This document shows, in pieces, positions 22,116-35,700 of a DNA stretch of 64,000 bases. The notes below the pieces were generated by a model. It did no database searches, had not been told where the DNA came from, and was given only the letters and a program-made list of their open reading frames with translations. A program made the position numbers and the translations under genes. Location of the stretch: assembly GCA_019914995.1 (NCBI GenBank), contig CM034127.1:10540001-10604000 (forward strand), in the 5' to 3' direction. Positions within the stretch are counted from its first letter, which is position 1. Every line of letters begins with the position of its first letter. This DNA comes from Acanthochlamys bracteata. Its lineage: Eukaryota > Streptophyta > Magnoliopsida > Pandanales > Velloziaceae.

Positions 22116-23630
22116 GCTGATGACATTCGTTTACCGCGTGCTTTAATTAGTTGAAATTGAGTTTTATAAAATTAAGTTTGATGAGAAATGAATTGGAGAT
22201 GAATAATAAAACACAAAAAATGTTCAAATTTAAAATCTGAATGAATAAAATAAATTCGGTGCAATTCACACATACCCTTAGAATGTGTTCTTTTTACCCT
22301 TATAACTCACTCTCTCTACTAAACCACTTTCCGTCCACTTTTAATTATACAAATTTAAACACAATAAATCACTTCTAGTTTACTTTTTTCTTAAAAAAAT
22401 ATAAAAACAAAAACACCTCCCAATAACACTATTTATAATAATTTATTTCTCAATAACTCACTTTAATATAAACGAACACATCTTAGATGTCGAAAACATA
22501 CCGTTAGAAATCAGACAACTTAAAACCAATTACTAACAATAAATTTTTTGTATAATAATATAAAATAATATTATTAATTGTTATTACGTCAATGATGATG
22601 ACTAGAGATATTACGTCATCAACGATGATGTCAAAGAAGATTCTGTTACGTTACGAATGAGTCGTCCAAAGAAAGATTGTAGTAGTCATGCGAATTGTAT
22701 GATTTCCGAACAGCTAAAATGCGTTACTCAGAGAAAAAACTGTCCAGATAATACTGATTTATGAAAAGAGCCATTACTGGTACAGCACTGCATGAGCAGG
22801 ATGATACTAGCTAGAGGACCCTTTGGAGTTGTGGTAAGGTCAATGAAGTATGATCACCTTCACGTTTCTTCTCCTAAATTACGCCATTTTGGTCTTGACA
22901 AGAAGCAGAATTTGTGTAATTGGAAGAGATTATTTTATAAGATAGGTACACCAAATTTTGAAGTACCTGGCGGCATTGTATTAGTTAAAACAGATGGTGA
23001 CTCATATTTTAGCAAGCTACTGGGTTACAAATTTTTATACAAGTCATATGTAATAAAAGAGCGTACGCCATTGTAGGATTATTCCCTTTATTATTAATGA
23101 AAGCCTATAACATCTATGTTCTGTAGTGTTCCGGCGGCCATCTTCCTGGACCAATTGTGAGGTTAACCGTAGATCTATGGAAACCATCACCTCTAATTCA
23201 AGTTATAAAAAATTTCCTATTCAAGTTATTCTTGCCTTGGATTATAATTATTGACTATGGGCCTTCTTAAGAGAAGCTGTGCTTGCGTTTATTAAACTGA
23301 AGCAAATAGGATTAGACTAAAAGCAAAAAGGCTTTTCTATACAACCCGAACTGAGCCCATTTTCCGAAATCAACTTCAGCTATGTTTCTTAAAAAAAGAG
23401 AATCTTCTTCATCATCATCAAATCAACATCCGAGCGTGACAGTGCGCTCAAGAATTCTCATCACGAATCATCGCACTATACACATATTGATCGATCAATA
23501 GAAATATAACGAACCTTTTATGATGGATCAAACTGAAGAGATAACAAGAGTGAGGTTGCCCGGAGCAGGAAGAACCCCACTTAGAGCAGTAGCCATATAA
23601 GCTCAATCCACAATCCCAAAACAAACCCAC
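22116..23630. other. Intergenic region between DMR6-like and CURT1B promoters
   Basis: The two genes are divergent. No supported gene: the 94-codon frame at 22792-23076 has no family resemblance. AT-rich low-complexity sequence occupies about 22140-22560. Confidence 0.5.
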
Positions 23631-23631
23631 C

Positions 23632-23652
23632 AACGTGTGGCCATCTATAAAG
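23632..23652 (+). promoter_or_regulatory. CURT1B core promoter: ACGTG element and TATA box
   Basis: CAACGTGTGG at 23631-23640 is an ACGT-core element of the kind used by bZIP and light-response factors. TATAAAG follows at 23646-23652, about 140 bp before the ATG. The light-response role is inference. Confidence 0.55.
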
Positions 23653-23789
23653 TTCCCGCCCCATTCAAAAATATCTAAACAGAACCAACTTCGCTAGATT
23701 TTACTGCTAGCAGATATAACGTAGAAGAAAACAGTTAAATTCGCTGAATACCAATTTTCCACAAACTCATTACAGCAGCAGCAGTAGCA

Positions 23790-25451
23790 ATGGCTTCGCT
23801 CACTAGCACTGCTGCTGCTCATGCTCTTTCATCTCCGGTCGATAACAAGAGTGCCGTTGTTGTTAGACATCAAACACCTGCTGCACCCCACATTATCGAC
23901 CTTCCAACACTGCCTCCGCCGCTTCCTGTCGCAACGCCGAGTCGTGGGTGGAACAGCACTGCATACTGTAATCTGCTCTCATCACTCCTTTGAATTTCTT
24001 GCATTGATCGATAGTGTAGTTTGATTAAAATCCCTTTTTTGAAATGTTTATATATGCCCTTGAGGCTTTTGACCAAACCAAGAATTTCTCTCTACACGTT
24101 CCCTGCCTCATTATCTTAGCTAGCTCTTGATTGATAGAAGTATCTGGCTCCCTTAATCCTAAGCACTAAACAAGGCAGTTTCCTGAAAAGAATATTGTAA
24201 GAGTAACGTATGCGTTTAACCAAGTTGCCGGTAGTTATAACAATATATATGGCATTGATGGGCTCAAGTTCTTTTCTGAATCAGACAACTTACAAGACAT
24301 CCTTAGCGTGGATTTTGTCTAATAGTAGTAAATCATCTATGTCCTTACTGGATCAATCTGAAACATCATGCAGATGTTGTTGGATGAATAGCATAAACAA
24401 CTTACCAACATTTTGTTTAAACACTATTGCAACTTCTGTCAAGTTATCTTTAATGGAGAATCTAGGCCCTACATAAATAAAACATTTTGCGTGCATGAAT
24501 CATCAAACTAGAGGTTGCATATATATAACAATCTGAAATCTGCAAACTGTAGATGGGTCATCGTTAATGTGTCTCAGCTTTATGAATATAGGCCGTAAAC
24601 TTGCAAGGAATGTTAAGGCAATGGCTACTGGAGATGCCCCTGCTGAAATATCAACAGAACTTCCAGAGTTTGTAGCAAAATTGCAAGATGCGGTGTGAAC
24701 CTTTCCTATTTGTCAATTTGTGTTGAGCTAACTGTGTTGCAAGTCAAACATATTAACTAGGAAGTTCTTGATAGACAGTGGGGAAAAGTCGAAGACAAAT
24801 ATGTTGTGGTTTCCCTTGGAGTTGCTGGAGTGGTTGCAGTATGGGCTTCATCAGGAATGATCTCAGTAATGGCATCGACTTTTATAATATATTATTTTCA
24901 ACTAACTTCAGCTAAATGGTCCTCTTCGTTGGTGATTTTTGCAAATGATGCGAAGGCTCTAACATAGAACTCCTTAAGAAAAAGATATAGAAGGAATTGA
25001 GTTGTTCTTTTGATGTTCAGGCAATTGATAGGCTTCCTCTACTTCCTGGCGTATTCGAACTTGTTGGAATCGGCTACACTGGGGTAAGTTCAAAAGGACT
25101 TGCATCTTCTAGACTAAAATCAGTTCGAAATATCAACTCTTAACATCTTTTGCACTTTTTTTTCTGTACAGTGGTTTGCCTACCGTAACTTAGTTTTCAA
25201 GCCTGACAGGTATTATCCTACATCCACGCAACTCTAGTTTCTACTGTTAGTGTGTCCTCTGAAAGTGAAGATACTCTAAAATCTATGTTAATGATATTGC
25301 ACTGAGTTTAAGTTAAACCATTTGTCTCGAAAGTAGCTTTTTGGTTATAACCGGCAGAAGACTACTATGAAAATAACTGTTATGGGATTTCAGGCAAGCT
25401 TTGCTAGACAAAATCAGGAAGACCTACAGTGAGATAATTGAAAGCAGCTAG
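23790..25451 (+). CDS. CURT1B: CURVATURE THYLAKOID 1B protein, six exons
   Basis: Chloroplast thylakoid membrane protein of 174 residues that bends grana margins. Exons are 23790-23967, 24592-24692, 24779-24865, 25021-25083, 25172-25209 and 25394-25451, with in-frame joins throughout. The Ser/Ala/Pro-rich start (about residues 1-58) looks like a transit peptide. An amphipathic segment, RKLARNVKAMATG, and the acidic stretch PAEISTELPEF follow. Two hydrophobic hairpin helices come next: VVVSLGVAGVVAVWASSG (about 103-120) and FELVGIGYTGWFAY (about 134-147). The conserved end is NLVFKPDRQALLDKIRKTYSEI. The length equals my recollection of Arabidopsis CURT1B. It is recognisable only after splicing because each exon is short. 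Confidence 0.93.
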
Positions 25452-26706
25452 TTGCTGAATCGTAAGTATTTGTACCAGACTGTAATCCCTTAATGATCAG
25501 GTTGAGCTGTATGCAAGGGTAGGGCTACTTCTAGAGAGAATGAAGAAAATTGTAACAATTGTAGCTTATTGAAGTTGTTAGATATGCTTCTAACCTTCTC
25601 AGCTTTATAAATAAACAAGCACCTGTAAAAAGTATGCCTTCGAATAATAATAACATTAGCCTTCTTTTCTGTGCCGTTACTTTGAATATAAAAATTTAGG
25701 TTCTCGTATATGCCCTTGTGTGGATTGATTCTTCTGATACCTGTTATAAATCTCCTCCCATGAACCAGTTTTGCAGACAGTAATTTCTTGGACTTTAGAG
25801 TGACAAAATCATGTAGGTATATGCCTAAAAAATGTGTTTAGAACATTAATGACACTGCGGTCAATATCCCATATTCTGTGATGGAAAATTCTATCTTCTG
25901 AATGAAACTTAACGTTTCAAATTTTCTACACCCATCTTAGCAAATGAAAAGAAATTTTAATATACATATTTTTATTAAAACAGAATTTATGTCCGATATT
26001 ATGTCACATTGTCTTAACACTTGATAAGCCTTTAACAGTGTCTTTGGTTCTTGGGATGGCTTATTTATAAGCCAAATAAACCGCTTATCGTGATTTATCT
26101 AAAAGTTACTTATCCAGTTTATCAAAATAAACGATTTAAAAAATAAACCGCTCGCTGAGATCAAATGAAGGTTTTGGCTCTGGGCTAGTTTAGAATTAAC
26201 CAAATCAGCTCTGACTAATTTTATAAAAGTAAAAATCAAAAGTTAATATATTAAAAAAGATGCTCAAGTCAAATCTTATATATGAACAAATACACAAAAC
26301 TATTGATTATATTATAATAAATTATTAAATGTATAAATATTTATTTATAAATTTTTAATTATAAGAAATTTTTTTACAAATTACAAATTCCAAGTTTTAA
26401 GTTTTAATTAAAAATATTTAAATATTAAATGCGATTTAAAATATACTAAAGTAAAATAATTAAATATGAAAAGGAATCCACAATATACCATCCATAGTAC
26501 ACTAAAAAATATTTCAATTATTTATATTCTCTTTCTACTTAAAAGTACTTTTTTTATTTAAACACTATCTTCATCTATTTTAAAATTGAAGTATTTTTAC
26601 TCAAACACTTATGACATAAGCCTTTAAACATCTCTTGTGTGGCTATCGATGAATCTTTGCGATTATAAATTTAAAAAACACTTCTAAAAAATTTAAAAAT
26701 AATCAG

Positions 26707-26755
<49 letters not shown>

Positions 26756-28404
26756 TATATGTATATGTAATGTATATGTTTATACTTTTTTAATAGAAGA
26801 TTATTGATAACTGATACTACATAAGAACATATAAGATCATTATTGTAACTTGAACTAAAGAAATTAAAGTACACATAATTATGTAGTATCTTAAGGACTT
26901 AAGAAAATTTCAAATGAAGATTTATTAATAGTTAAATGATAAAATAAAGCATCATCTACGAAAACGAAACAAAACGAATGTGTAAAGATTTTAGTTTTAA
27001 AATGTTGAAAGAGTATGCCTTTTCATTTTGATGTTAAATTTTGTTTTCTTTCTTATTAAGATCCTTACTTTATTAGTTAATTGTCTACATCGTAACATTT
27101 ATATCTTCGTACTTAAGTTGTATGTTTTTGAACTAAAAATGAATTATTATTAATAAGTTATTAAAACCTTAGTTATTATAAATACTGCCGTTGAGTGAAT
27201 TTCTTTTTATTTATTTATAAAAAGAAGTAAGTTGAAAGTAATTTTTTATTTTTTATGTAGCTAAAAATAAATTAAAAATAATTTTTCAATAAATAGATAA
27301 TAAAAAAGACACCCGGTGACGCATGAGAATTCTGTTTCTCAATTCGCCGCAGCCTACTTGGCTTTTAAACCTTTTAACATGGAATAATGTCTATCCTTTC
27401 CTCTTCGTCTTGTTAAATGACTTGGAGCTTTTGTAATCTCTTTAGTACTTTTTCCTTCTTGACAAAATTGATGACAACCATTGTGCCATGTGTTATTATC
27501 TGACTAGTAATCCCACTTAAAATCCAAACATCACTAGAAAAGAGCTCTGAAAAATAATATATAGATAATCTTTCTTTTATATGCATTTCATGTTCTTCCA
27601 AAAAGCCATTAAAGGCTCAATGATCCTCTTTAGACAAAACATCACATGGAAGCCAAACTCGATGCACTTCATACTCATCCAACCATAAGCATTAGTCTCT
27701 AAGTCTTATCTCAGCAAGAAAAATATAAGACAACAAACAATTAAAGCCAAATGCTCAGAATATCATTAAAGTTCGACTGATTGTTGGGAAATACAATATA
27801 TGAGGAGTTAATCAAAATAAGACACTTAAAGGGTCCGGTTCATATACTAAAAAGTTCAATCCAATTCAAAAACTTAAGCCAATAAGTTATAGAACTCTCT
27901 AATATATTAATTTTTTTCTTATTTTATCTATATTTAATGTGGAACTAATCTACTCATTTTTAACCTAATATTGATGGTTCAATATTAACTTAGTGAATTC
28001 ACTACTTCTTGCATGTTAAATTCGAAATACCAGACCCATATTTATTTGATCTAAAGCTTTGAAATTACACTGAAATGTGTTATTACAAGCTAAGAAACAA
28101 ATCCAAACCGTCATAACTACATGACCTCATGGACATCACTACATCACAGGGAAAGCAACAAAAAATTAGTGCGAGTACTGGAAGGATAAAGAAGGAGAAA
28201 AAGGAGAATTGAGTCATGACAAAGCCACGCAAGCCTAACCTAATTTGTGTTTTAAAAGAAGAATCCATTTTCAACACTACAGGATGCTTTTTGGTCATTG
28301 ATCAACACCATATAAGTTACTACCTTGCTAGCTAGCTGACATGCAGCATGTGAAGAAACATAACAAGAAGGGCTGCAAAACAAACTAGGAGTTAGTAAGT
28401 TTTA
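25452..28404. other. Intergenic region with microsatellite and AT-rich repeats
   Basis: No supported gene. It contains the CURT1B 3' region (to about 25630), AT-rich sequence from 26040 to 26600 and a trinucleotide microsatellite at 26707-26755. The 62-codon minus frame at 27413-27601 is not recognised. Confidence 0.5.
26707..26755. repeat. (TAA)n microsatellite
   Basis: About 16 uninterrupted TAA units, followed by TATATATG. Confidence 0.95.
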
Positions 28405-28925
28405 ATGGCTAACAATATGCAGATTGTTCCGGCCGGAAAGGTTATTGAGCCGCAGTTTGTAGAGATGAAGGTTCCTCTGTACTCCTATGGTTGCAAGAAC
28501 AAGATCAAGAAGGCCTTATCAAATTTGAAAGGTAATTAAATATGCTATATATACAACTTCTTGCTAAGAGATTGTCTTGCAAAAGATTTCATATCAACGA
28601 TAAGTGTATTTTGAATCAAAACTTCGCAGGAATACATTCAGTACATGTGGATTATAACCTTCAGAAAGTAACTGTGTGGGGAATATGCAACCGAGAAGAT
28701 GTTCTTGCCGTGGTAAGGAAGAAGAGAAGAGATGCTCGGTTTTGGGACGATGAGGAAGAAAGCTTTAGTGCTGATGATCAAGAAACAACGATTATTGATG
28801 ATGAGATGGAAAAGAGTAATATCATTGCAGCTGATAGAAGAAGTCTGCGTCTCTCTAAATTACTCCTTAGCAGTTTGAAATTTCGCAGGTCTTGGAAGAA
28901 ATTATTCCCTCATGCTCTATACTAG
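28405..28925 (+). CDS. HMA-domain protein with degenerate metal site, two exons
   Basis: A 140-residue protein encoded by 28405-28531 and 28630-28925. The HMA ferredoxin-like fold spans about residues 16-85: VEMKVPLYSYGCKNKIKKAL, LKGIHSVHVDY, QKVTVWGICNREDVLAVV, ARFW. The usual MxCxxC site has become LYSYGC, so only C30 remains and S27 replaces the first Cys. Strong metal binding is therefore doubtful. The acidic tail (DDEEES, DDQETTIIDDEME) is followed by a basic stretch, and the end HALY lacks the CaaX prenylation box of HIPPs. It is convergent with the HIPP gene at 29781-30725. It probably serves as a protein-interaction HMA module, which is inference. Confidence 0.85.
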
Positions 28926-29780
28926 TTAAGCTACGTGAGCTTGGCTCTCCTAGTAATGTAAATATATCGGATAAATTTTGGCGATCAAAAGTTCTTGAGG
29001 ATAATACTAGCACCGACCCACTGGACCCGTCCGAATGTGAAGTAATTAATTTCTATTTCAAAAAAATTTTATTTCATAAACACTTTTAAATATTCTATCT
29101 ATCAAATTGGTATGAGATAATTAAGAAATAATTCTATATTACTTGTTTATTTAACTGTATATAAATTTTGACATTTTTATTTTTAGCTAACTTTTCCAGT
29201 TGAGTTTTATTCAAAATCTATCTATGATATCAGAATAGATCACCTTGAAAGCTACCCCCTTAAGCTTATCTGCCTTATGATGGAATGTGTTTTACATAGA
29301 TTTTGAGTACCTTTATTTCTTAATCTAATTTTTGGGGTTGCAAAACTCATCTAACGAGTACTAATAAGTAAAATTAGAGAAAATTTCACATAGAGAACTA
29401 GTGTCATACTATATGTGAGAATATTATATTGTTATACAAATCGATACACGTCGGCTAGCCTGTCATAAGAGCGAAGAATGGGCCATAGGCTTGTGCTTAT
29501 CACAGTAATATTTTTGATAGAGAAACAGGCTATTATTATTGAAGGCCCAATAAAAATTGAATAGCACTAAGGCCCCTCTGCTGCTATTCAAACTTGCAAG
29601 ATTCAAAAAGAAAAAGAGGAACAACTCTCGCAACAATGGCGAGCAAAGGATTCTAGCATCCAGAGGTGAGTGCATCATATAAACATGTACATGAACATAA
29701 ACAGCAGACGCATTTAACGTTCAACAACATAACTCAGTAACAACAACACCACCAGCAGCTTCTTCTTCTTCTTTAGATCA
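28926..29780. other. Convergent intergenic spacer between two HMA genes
   Basis: Holds the 3' ends of both genes. No coding signal is seen; the frame at 29463-29678 (minus) has no recognisable domain. Confidence 0.5.
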
Positions 29781-30725
29781 TCACATGATAGAGCAGGCAT
29801 GGACGTCATCATCATTGAACATGTTGCTGACAGGATCCTCTCCCCTCTGCGGAACAGGAATTTTCCCATGCCTGTCGCCGTTATAGCCGTGGCGCCAGTA
29901 GTTGTAGCTCTGACGGAACTGTTCCTCGTCATGCCAGTAGTTGGCTGCAGTAGTGAAGTATAGCGGCATGTTGTTTGGCCAGAATTCTGCCTTTTTGCCG
30001 CTGCGGCGAACGGTTTTCAGAACCTTGTTACGGTCCACGTAGCCTGTTACTGTCACTTTCTCCATTGGAAGGTCTACTTCGACTGAATCGACACCTGCAT
30101 ACACATCTTTCCGATAAGTACAATTCAAAAGATCAGGTTTGAACTACTAACGGAACAAAAGCAAGTTCACTAAAAAATGCACCCGAAATTGCAATGGTTA
30201 AACTATGTGAACTATATATACCTCTAAGCTTCTTGAGAGCATCTCTTACAACCCTCTCACAGCCCTCACAGCACATTCGAACACGCAGCTCTACCGTCTG
30301 TGAAACAAAACAACAATCTTAAAACAACAAACTATAAAACAATAACTCAAACTCATATATATATTTAAAGAAGAAGCAAATCCTCAGTAAGGGTTATGAA
30401 AATACGCTCACGCAACCAGCTAGTATGCATCTTGTTGCATGCAAGACAAGTTTACATAGAAAATTAAATAAAGAACAAACTGGTCATGAACGGTGGAGAA
30501 GAACTTAAAAATTGTACATGCAGTAACCTGAAGGGATAGATTACGGCCCTTTGCCATGTTGGTGCGGCTGCTATGCGCCCGGTTACCGTAGTAGTGGCTA
30601 TTGTTGTAACTAGAATAGTATCTGGTATTCATAGTCTCCTCTGTTTGATAATGAAAGCAGCAGCAACATCGCGCGATCGAGAAAGCAAATCCCTCTAGAG
30701 TTCTCAACAAAGCCGCAGATACCAT
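29781..30725 (-). CDS. Heavy-metal-associated isoprenylated plant protein (HIPP), three exons
   Basis: A 195-residue protein encoded by 30725-30528, 30297-30222 and 30094-29781. One HMA domain covers about residues 67-130, with an intact MCCEGC metal motif (M74, C76, C79) followed by GVDSVEVDLPMEKVTVTGYVDRNKVL. The C-terminus CSIM (192-195) is a CaaX farnesylation signal, expected to anchor the protein to membranes or target it to the nucleus. The NMFNDDDVHA stretch before it is typical of the HIPP44/45-like group. The start contains a CCCC cluster (residues 20-23) and a Tyr/Asn-rich stretch. I chose the ATG at 30725; an internal ATG at residue 32 or 57 is also possible. Confidence 0.9.
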
Positions 30726-33700
30726 GGCTATTCGTCTTCTAAATCCCCTATCTATATACAAAAAATTTGTAAAGTGTTAAACTTTTCTAGGCAAGAGATG
30801 AGAGATAAGGAAGATAATTAACAGAGGAGCTGGAAGATAATAACAAGATTGATTCATCTTGCCTTGGTGTTGCTATTAATAACAAGATTGATTCATCTCT
30901 GAAGTCTACGTGATATTTTTATTATTCCATTCCATGGTTCTTCCCCATCTTTCTTTGTTTTTCTTCTAGCTAAGGTTATTGGCTGCTTGTTATGTTGCGT
31001 ACTTGTGCTACGTGCATCTTTTCAAAGCTTACTTTGTCTTCAAATAATGTAAACTTTTCTAGGGTGGGAATGGTATCAATATGAAAGTGTTTTAAGGGAT
31101 AACTTCGATATGTACCTACTTACATCTGTAGTGTAGAAAAGTACTAATCCTTTCAATTCAGCAATAGCATTATGCACTTCATATAGATAAAGTATTAATA
31201 CGATATCGGATAGGAAATAAAGTATTAACCAAAAACCTTAAATATCTATTAGGTGGTTTTGATATATCCATTCTGGTTTAAACAAATGCCAATTTCCTAT
31301 ATGTGTCACTTTGTAGGTAAGGGGAAGATGCAAAGGAGGGACATTCTGATTTACGGTAGCTTTTGCTTAATTTGTATAAGAAGAGAATAAGTGAGAGGAT
31401 TAGGAGAAATAAAGAGTTTGATGCAAAGGTGTTACTTTTCCTTCCCTTTATGAACCATTCCACGTATGCGAAGTTTAATCTAAACAGTGTATATGCAAGT
31501 AATATATAATTAGGCTTTCCACTAGCAGCAATACACTTTGTAGAATAATTAATTTATAGTTAAGTATAAATTTTCAAAGAGCCTTTTCACGTACTTTCAT
31601 ATGAACGAATTTGTTGTTAGGATATATAAGGTGACGCACAAAGCTCTTCAGCAGTATATATGGCAATATATTCTCCCACGCACTTCATTAGCTTATCAAG
31701 AAAGTTTCATAGCTCTCGTTTATCGTAGTGGATATATTAAGAAGCTCATAGAGTTTAATATACAGGCTTCAGATTGATTAAGCGCTAGATATTAGTTTAT
31801 TGGAAACGGAGTATTTCTTGATACATCACTAATTTTGTTTGCATTAGTTCTTTGGTAAGCATTAATTCTTTTAGGTATTTGCCTTTAACGAAAGGAATCA
31901 AACTCCTGTCTCTCCAAAATCTTGCAAAGATGCTAATTGCTTCCATCTTTTCAAGCTCTGCTACTATATAACTTGTCTTGCTTACAGACTAAGAAAATAC
32001 TTTACTGCCAATCAATATTATTCTCAAAGACTAAACAGAAGGGAATCAGTTCTTCAATCTCTATCATCGCCGGTCACTGGCTCTTTTGTACCCAATTTTA
32101 AGATATCACCTGCATAAAAGAAAAAACAATTCATTGTATCTTAAGCAATGAAGAGCTTTTGAGAGTGACACAGAAGCTACTGATTTTAGAAAACGTCACC
32201 GAGTTGTTTTGGTTGATTTATTGTAGTTTCATAGAATAGATTCACTTATATGTTATCCTGTAATTTGCACAAGCTTCCAAAATACTGCAACTCCTACTTA
32301 GAACTTGGAAGTCTTACTTTTAGTTGATGCTAATTTTTGAGACAGTAACGTTAGGATTCTTGCAGCACTTACCATAGAATACTTTGCATTTTAAATGACC
32401 AAATACAATGAGCATAACGCAAACTCATTTTGAAGGAATATAAATGGAACAGAATGGAGTACCTATTTCTGCAAGGAGCAGAATGGAAGCAGAATTCGGG
32501 ATTTGGCTACAGCCCTCTGCCTATATTAGTAGCAAATTCTATATACAGAGCAGCTTGAATTTTTTTTAGTAAATCTAGTGCTACACGAAAGTGCTCTGAA
32601 CAAAATTTTTAAAGTGCTTTATTTGAATGAATTTGGACAAATATCATTTTGATCTATGAAAGGAATTTGATTATTTTCTGATAACGATTTTTCAGAATCT
32701 GTCACAGGACTCCGTACTAAGTTCGTTGTATTTTTCTTCCTAAATCACTATCAATAAGAGGTTGTTTGAAATTGCTTAAAATAAAAAAAAATTTAACAAA
32801 AAATTGTTTATAGATTTTTTCAAATGAGCTTTTTTACTTGATAAATAAATATTTTAGCTATAATAATTCTATAATATATAATTTATTCATATTTTTCAAA
32901 ATTTTTAAAAAAATGATTAGATACATAAGATTTTTAAAAACTAAAAGTAAAATAAATCATTATAAAGAATGCCAAATAAGGCCTAAGTTGAGAAAGCAAA
33001 GGTTTTCCTAGTTAGGACGCTTTCGACTACTTTTTAGTTCGTGTTTATTTTGAAATAAATTTATTTTTAAAAAAATTTAAAAATAAATATAAAATTAAAT
33101 ATTTAATAAAATATAAATTTATTATTTTTATTTTGTATTAAAAATAAATTTGAAACAAAATAAGTTCGATAAATTAGTAAACAAGTCCTTACTCCATGTC
33201 AAAGTCGTTCACATATTCCTCTCTCCTACTTTCCAGAAAATCCCAGAATTCACTTTGCCCTGAAACTAGTAGAGATTAATCGTAGAATTTCAAAGCTAAA
33301 AGATCGAAAACTTTCCTACCTTAGACAACCAAGTAAACCGAAGATTTCAAGACTAAAAAGTATCAACACGATTGCCTTGGGATGAACTAGCAATCCTGTA
33401 GCTAATGTAAAAACATGTTCTTTACAACAAGCTAACGCTTTTTCTGGGTTTTGCTATCAAAATTGAACCTGGTTCCCTGCAGATAAATCCATAAAGCGAA
33501 ATATCTAAAGCACGCAGTGTGAACTGATATATCTTCCGGAAAGTTGGAGCGACAACTGGTCGATGTTGATGAAGATAAGCCTAGAATATTTGAGCACAAC
33601 TACTGCACTGACCCTGTGTGGGTCCTGAAAAAGGTAAAGATTTCTCTTCACTTTAGATTCTAGAATTAGCAAAACACTATCTTATAACCTGATTGCAAGT

Positions 33701-35330
33701 TGCAACGATGCTTTATGCAAACACTTTCGTCACTACTGTAATACAAAACAAGAATGAAAATTCAACGATGCAAGAATAAGGGGTTTCATAATTAGACATA
33801 ACAAGTTAACGTAGACAGTACTTGCTTCGCAACAATCATCGCTAGAGCAGAAGGTAAGAAAGTATCCTGCTAGCTACTTGACAAAAACAAAGAGTAGTTG
33901 ATCAGATTATCAAGAACAGTCCTATGACACAACTCTCATCCTCATCTTTGCACTATTATGTTTGCTATATAAAGAAATGATTATGATTATAACCTTTCTA
34001 ACCATTGGAGGTGTAGACAATGTTCATGTGACCATCACCACATAGATAGGACAAAGAAAATGGTAAACGGCTGGAGTCGTTCACTCTGCCTATTGCTGCA
34101 CAATAATTCAACATAATTCAATCAAAACTAACTACTAGAAACTGCTCTAATACTACTATGGAATTGAAAGTTTGAAATTGGTACACAATCTATACAGCAG
34201 CAAACATAACACCACAAAATAAATATAGGATCAGGCTACCTCCGTATTAGAAACTCCAATTAGATTGAGAGTGCCAATCAAATATCATTCCCTTCCGGCA
34301 AAATACCCAAAAAGAAAATCTGAGAACTAGATGCTCATTGGCCGGTGCATGGAAAAAATGCTCTCTTTGAAGCAGTTACAGCACTAAATAAGTAGACAAA
34401 CCACTCTCAAATTCTAGTAAACTCAAAACTAATTTGTATAACTACAGGTCATATCACACAAAAGTTTATAATTCAAAGAACAGAGAGTAAATAAATCTCA
34501 CATCATATAGCTGCATGACATTCCCATCAAGTGACAACGTGCGTCCAACCCACTTTTATTTTGCAAAGCAAATGATGCTCAACTCATTCACAAAAACCTG
34601 TCTTCAAATTTGACTACAAGCATAACCTTTTAATATTAAAATCTAGAGAACAACAAAGGAAAAAAAAACAATCTTGCCGAACGTATAAACTATCTCAGAA
34701 GTACCAACCATTTCATAGCACTATAAACTGTACTCATGCATGTACATCATATAATTTACGGTGTTACCTTTAAAAGAAGATTAAAGTTTTCACTTAATCA
34801 TCTTGTACTTCTATAATAAGAGAGAAAAGCACTAAACCATGTCGAACAATGTAGCGGTAGAAAGATCAGAACTCAAAATCACCCAGCCAACAAAAATAAC
34901 CCAATTTGTCCTATGTGCAAAAAAAAAATCTTATCAGAAATCAGTTACCCCAACATATAAGCAACTAAGAAGCTACTAACTTAGAGCAAAGCTCAGCAGG
35001 GCTGCAGGACTTTTACCAAAAAAAAAAAATCCAAGCCAGAAACCCAGATCAATAAAACAATCTCTCAAAGGTAAATAAAGCTCAACCTCACGATCTGTCA
35101 AAATGTTGTCATTTTTGCAATTCAAGCATGATTCAAATGTAAAGGAACACAATTTTTAAACCTCAAAACTGATTCATTAGCAAATTTAAGAAATCTACAG
35201 CACCCCCGCTACAACTCCAAAAGAACAAAAATCTTTCAAAACAAGAAAGATCTACAGACCAAGACAGAGATCCGATCGTCTAGTCATAAATATGTACAAA
35301 GGTTTTCATATTCGGGGAAGATTTAACAGA
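30726..35330. other. Long gene-poor region
   Basis: No coding sequence supported over about 4.6 kb. It contains a diverged Tourist-like repeat (about 32758-32995) and an AT-rich repeat (about 33034-33190). The part from 33.2 to 35.3 kb is less AT-rich than other spacers and could hold an untranslated or intronic part of the small minus-strand gene at 35331-35552. That is a guess. Confidence 0.4.
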
Positions 35331-35552
35331 TCACCGAGCTGCGGCGGCGGCGGTGGACGAGCGAGCGAAGGGAGGTGGGGGAGGGAGGAGAGAGCGTGGG
35401 GTTGGAGAAGAGGATACGAAAGGGAGGCTACGGAGAATTAGGAACCGAACGCGGCGAGGGAAAGGAGCGCCATGGAGGAGCTGCTCGATCACTCGGGCAA
35501 CAAGAACAGTGTACTCCTCAAGAAGCTCTGCAACTATTGCTACCAGAATCAT
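35331..35552 (-). CDS. Possible small membrane-associated protein, 73 residues
   Basis: A single open frame from ATG 35552 to TGA 35331. The first half is hydrophobic and leucine-rich (MILVAIVAELLEEYTVLVAR), followed by a basic block, PFPRRVRFLILRSLPF, and a Pro/Ser-rich tail with five prolines in a row. Support: a TATA box (CTATAAAT, minus, 35701-35708) about 150 bp upstream, a purine-rich leader before the ATG, and higher GC than the surroundings. Overlapping plus-strand frames of similar length exist, and the GC-rich tract could open them by chance. I have a vague sense of short plant proteins with the PFPRRVRFLILRSLPF block but cannot name one. Confidence 0.45.
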   Translation of the reverse strand: MILVAIVAELLEEYTVLVARVIEQLLHGAPFPRRVRFLILRSLPFVSSSPTPRSLLPPPPPFARSSTAAAAAR

Positions 35553-35700
35553 TTTCCTTCTTTAATGCTTCTCTGCAAATTTTGTTGTGTTTCTCTGCGT
35601 TGCGGAGTGATTGATAAGAGTGGGGAAGAAGAAAAAGCGGTTGTGTTACTTCAGATTGACTTCGAGATTTGGGATTGAGGAAGAAAGGAAAGAAGAACTC

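Noticed and set aside
22792..23076. 94-codon frame upstream of CURT1B
   Set aside because: No domain or family resemblance, no clear promoter, and AT-rich codon use like the non-coding surroundings.
24210..24476. 88-codon plus-strand frame in CURT1B intron 1
   Set aside because: Lies between well-supported CURT1B exons and shows no domain; the minus strand looks marginally more protein-like.
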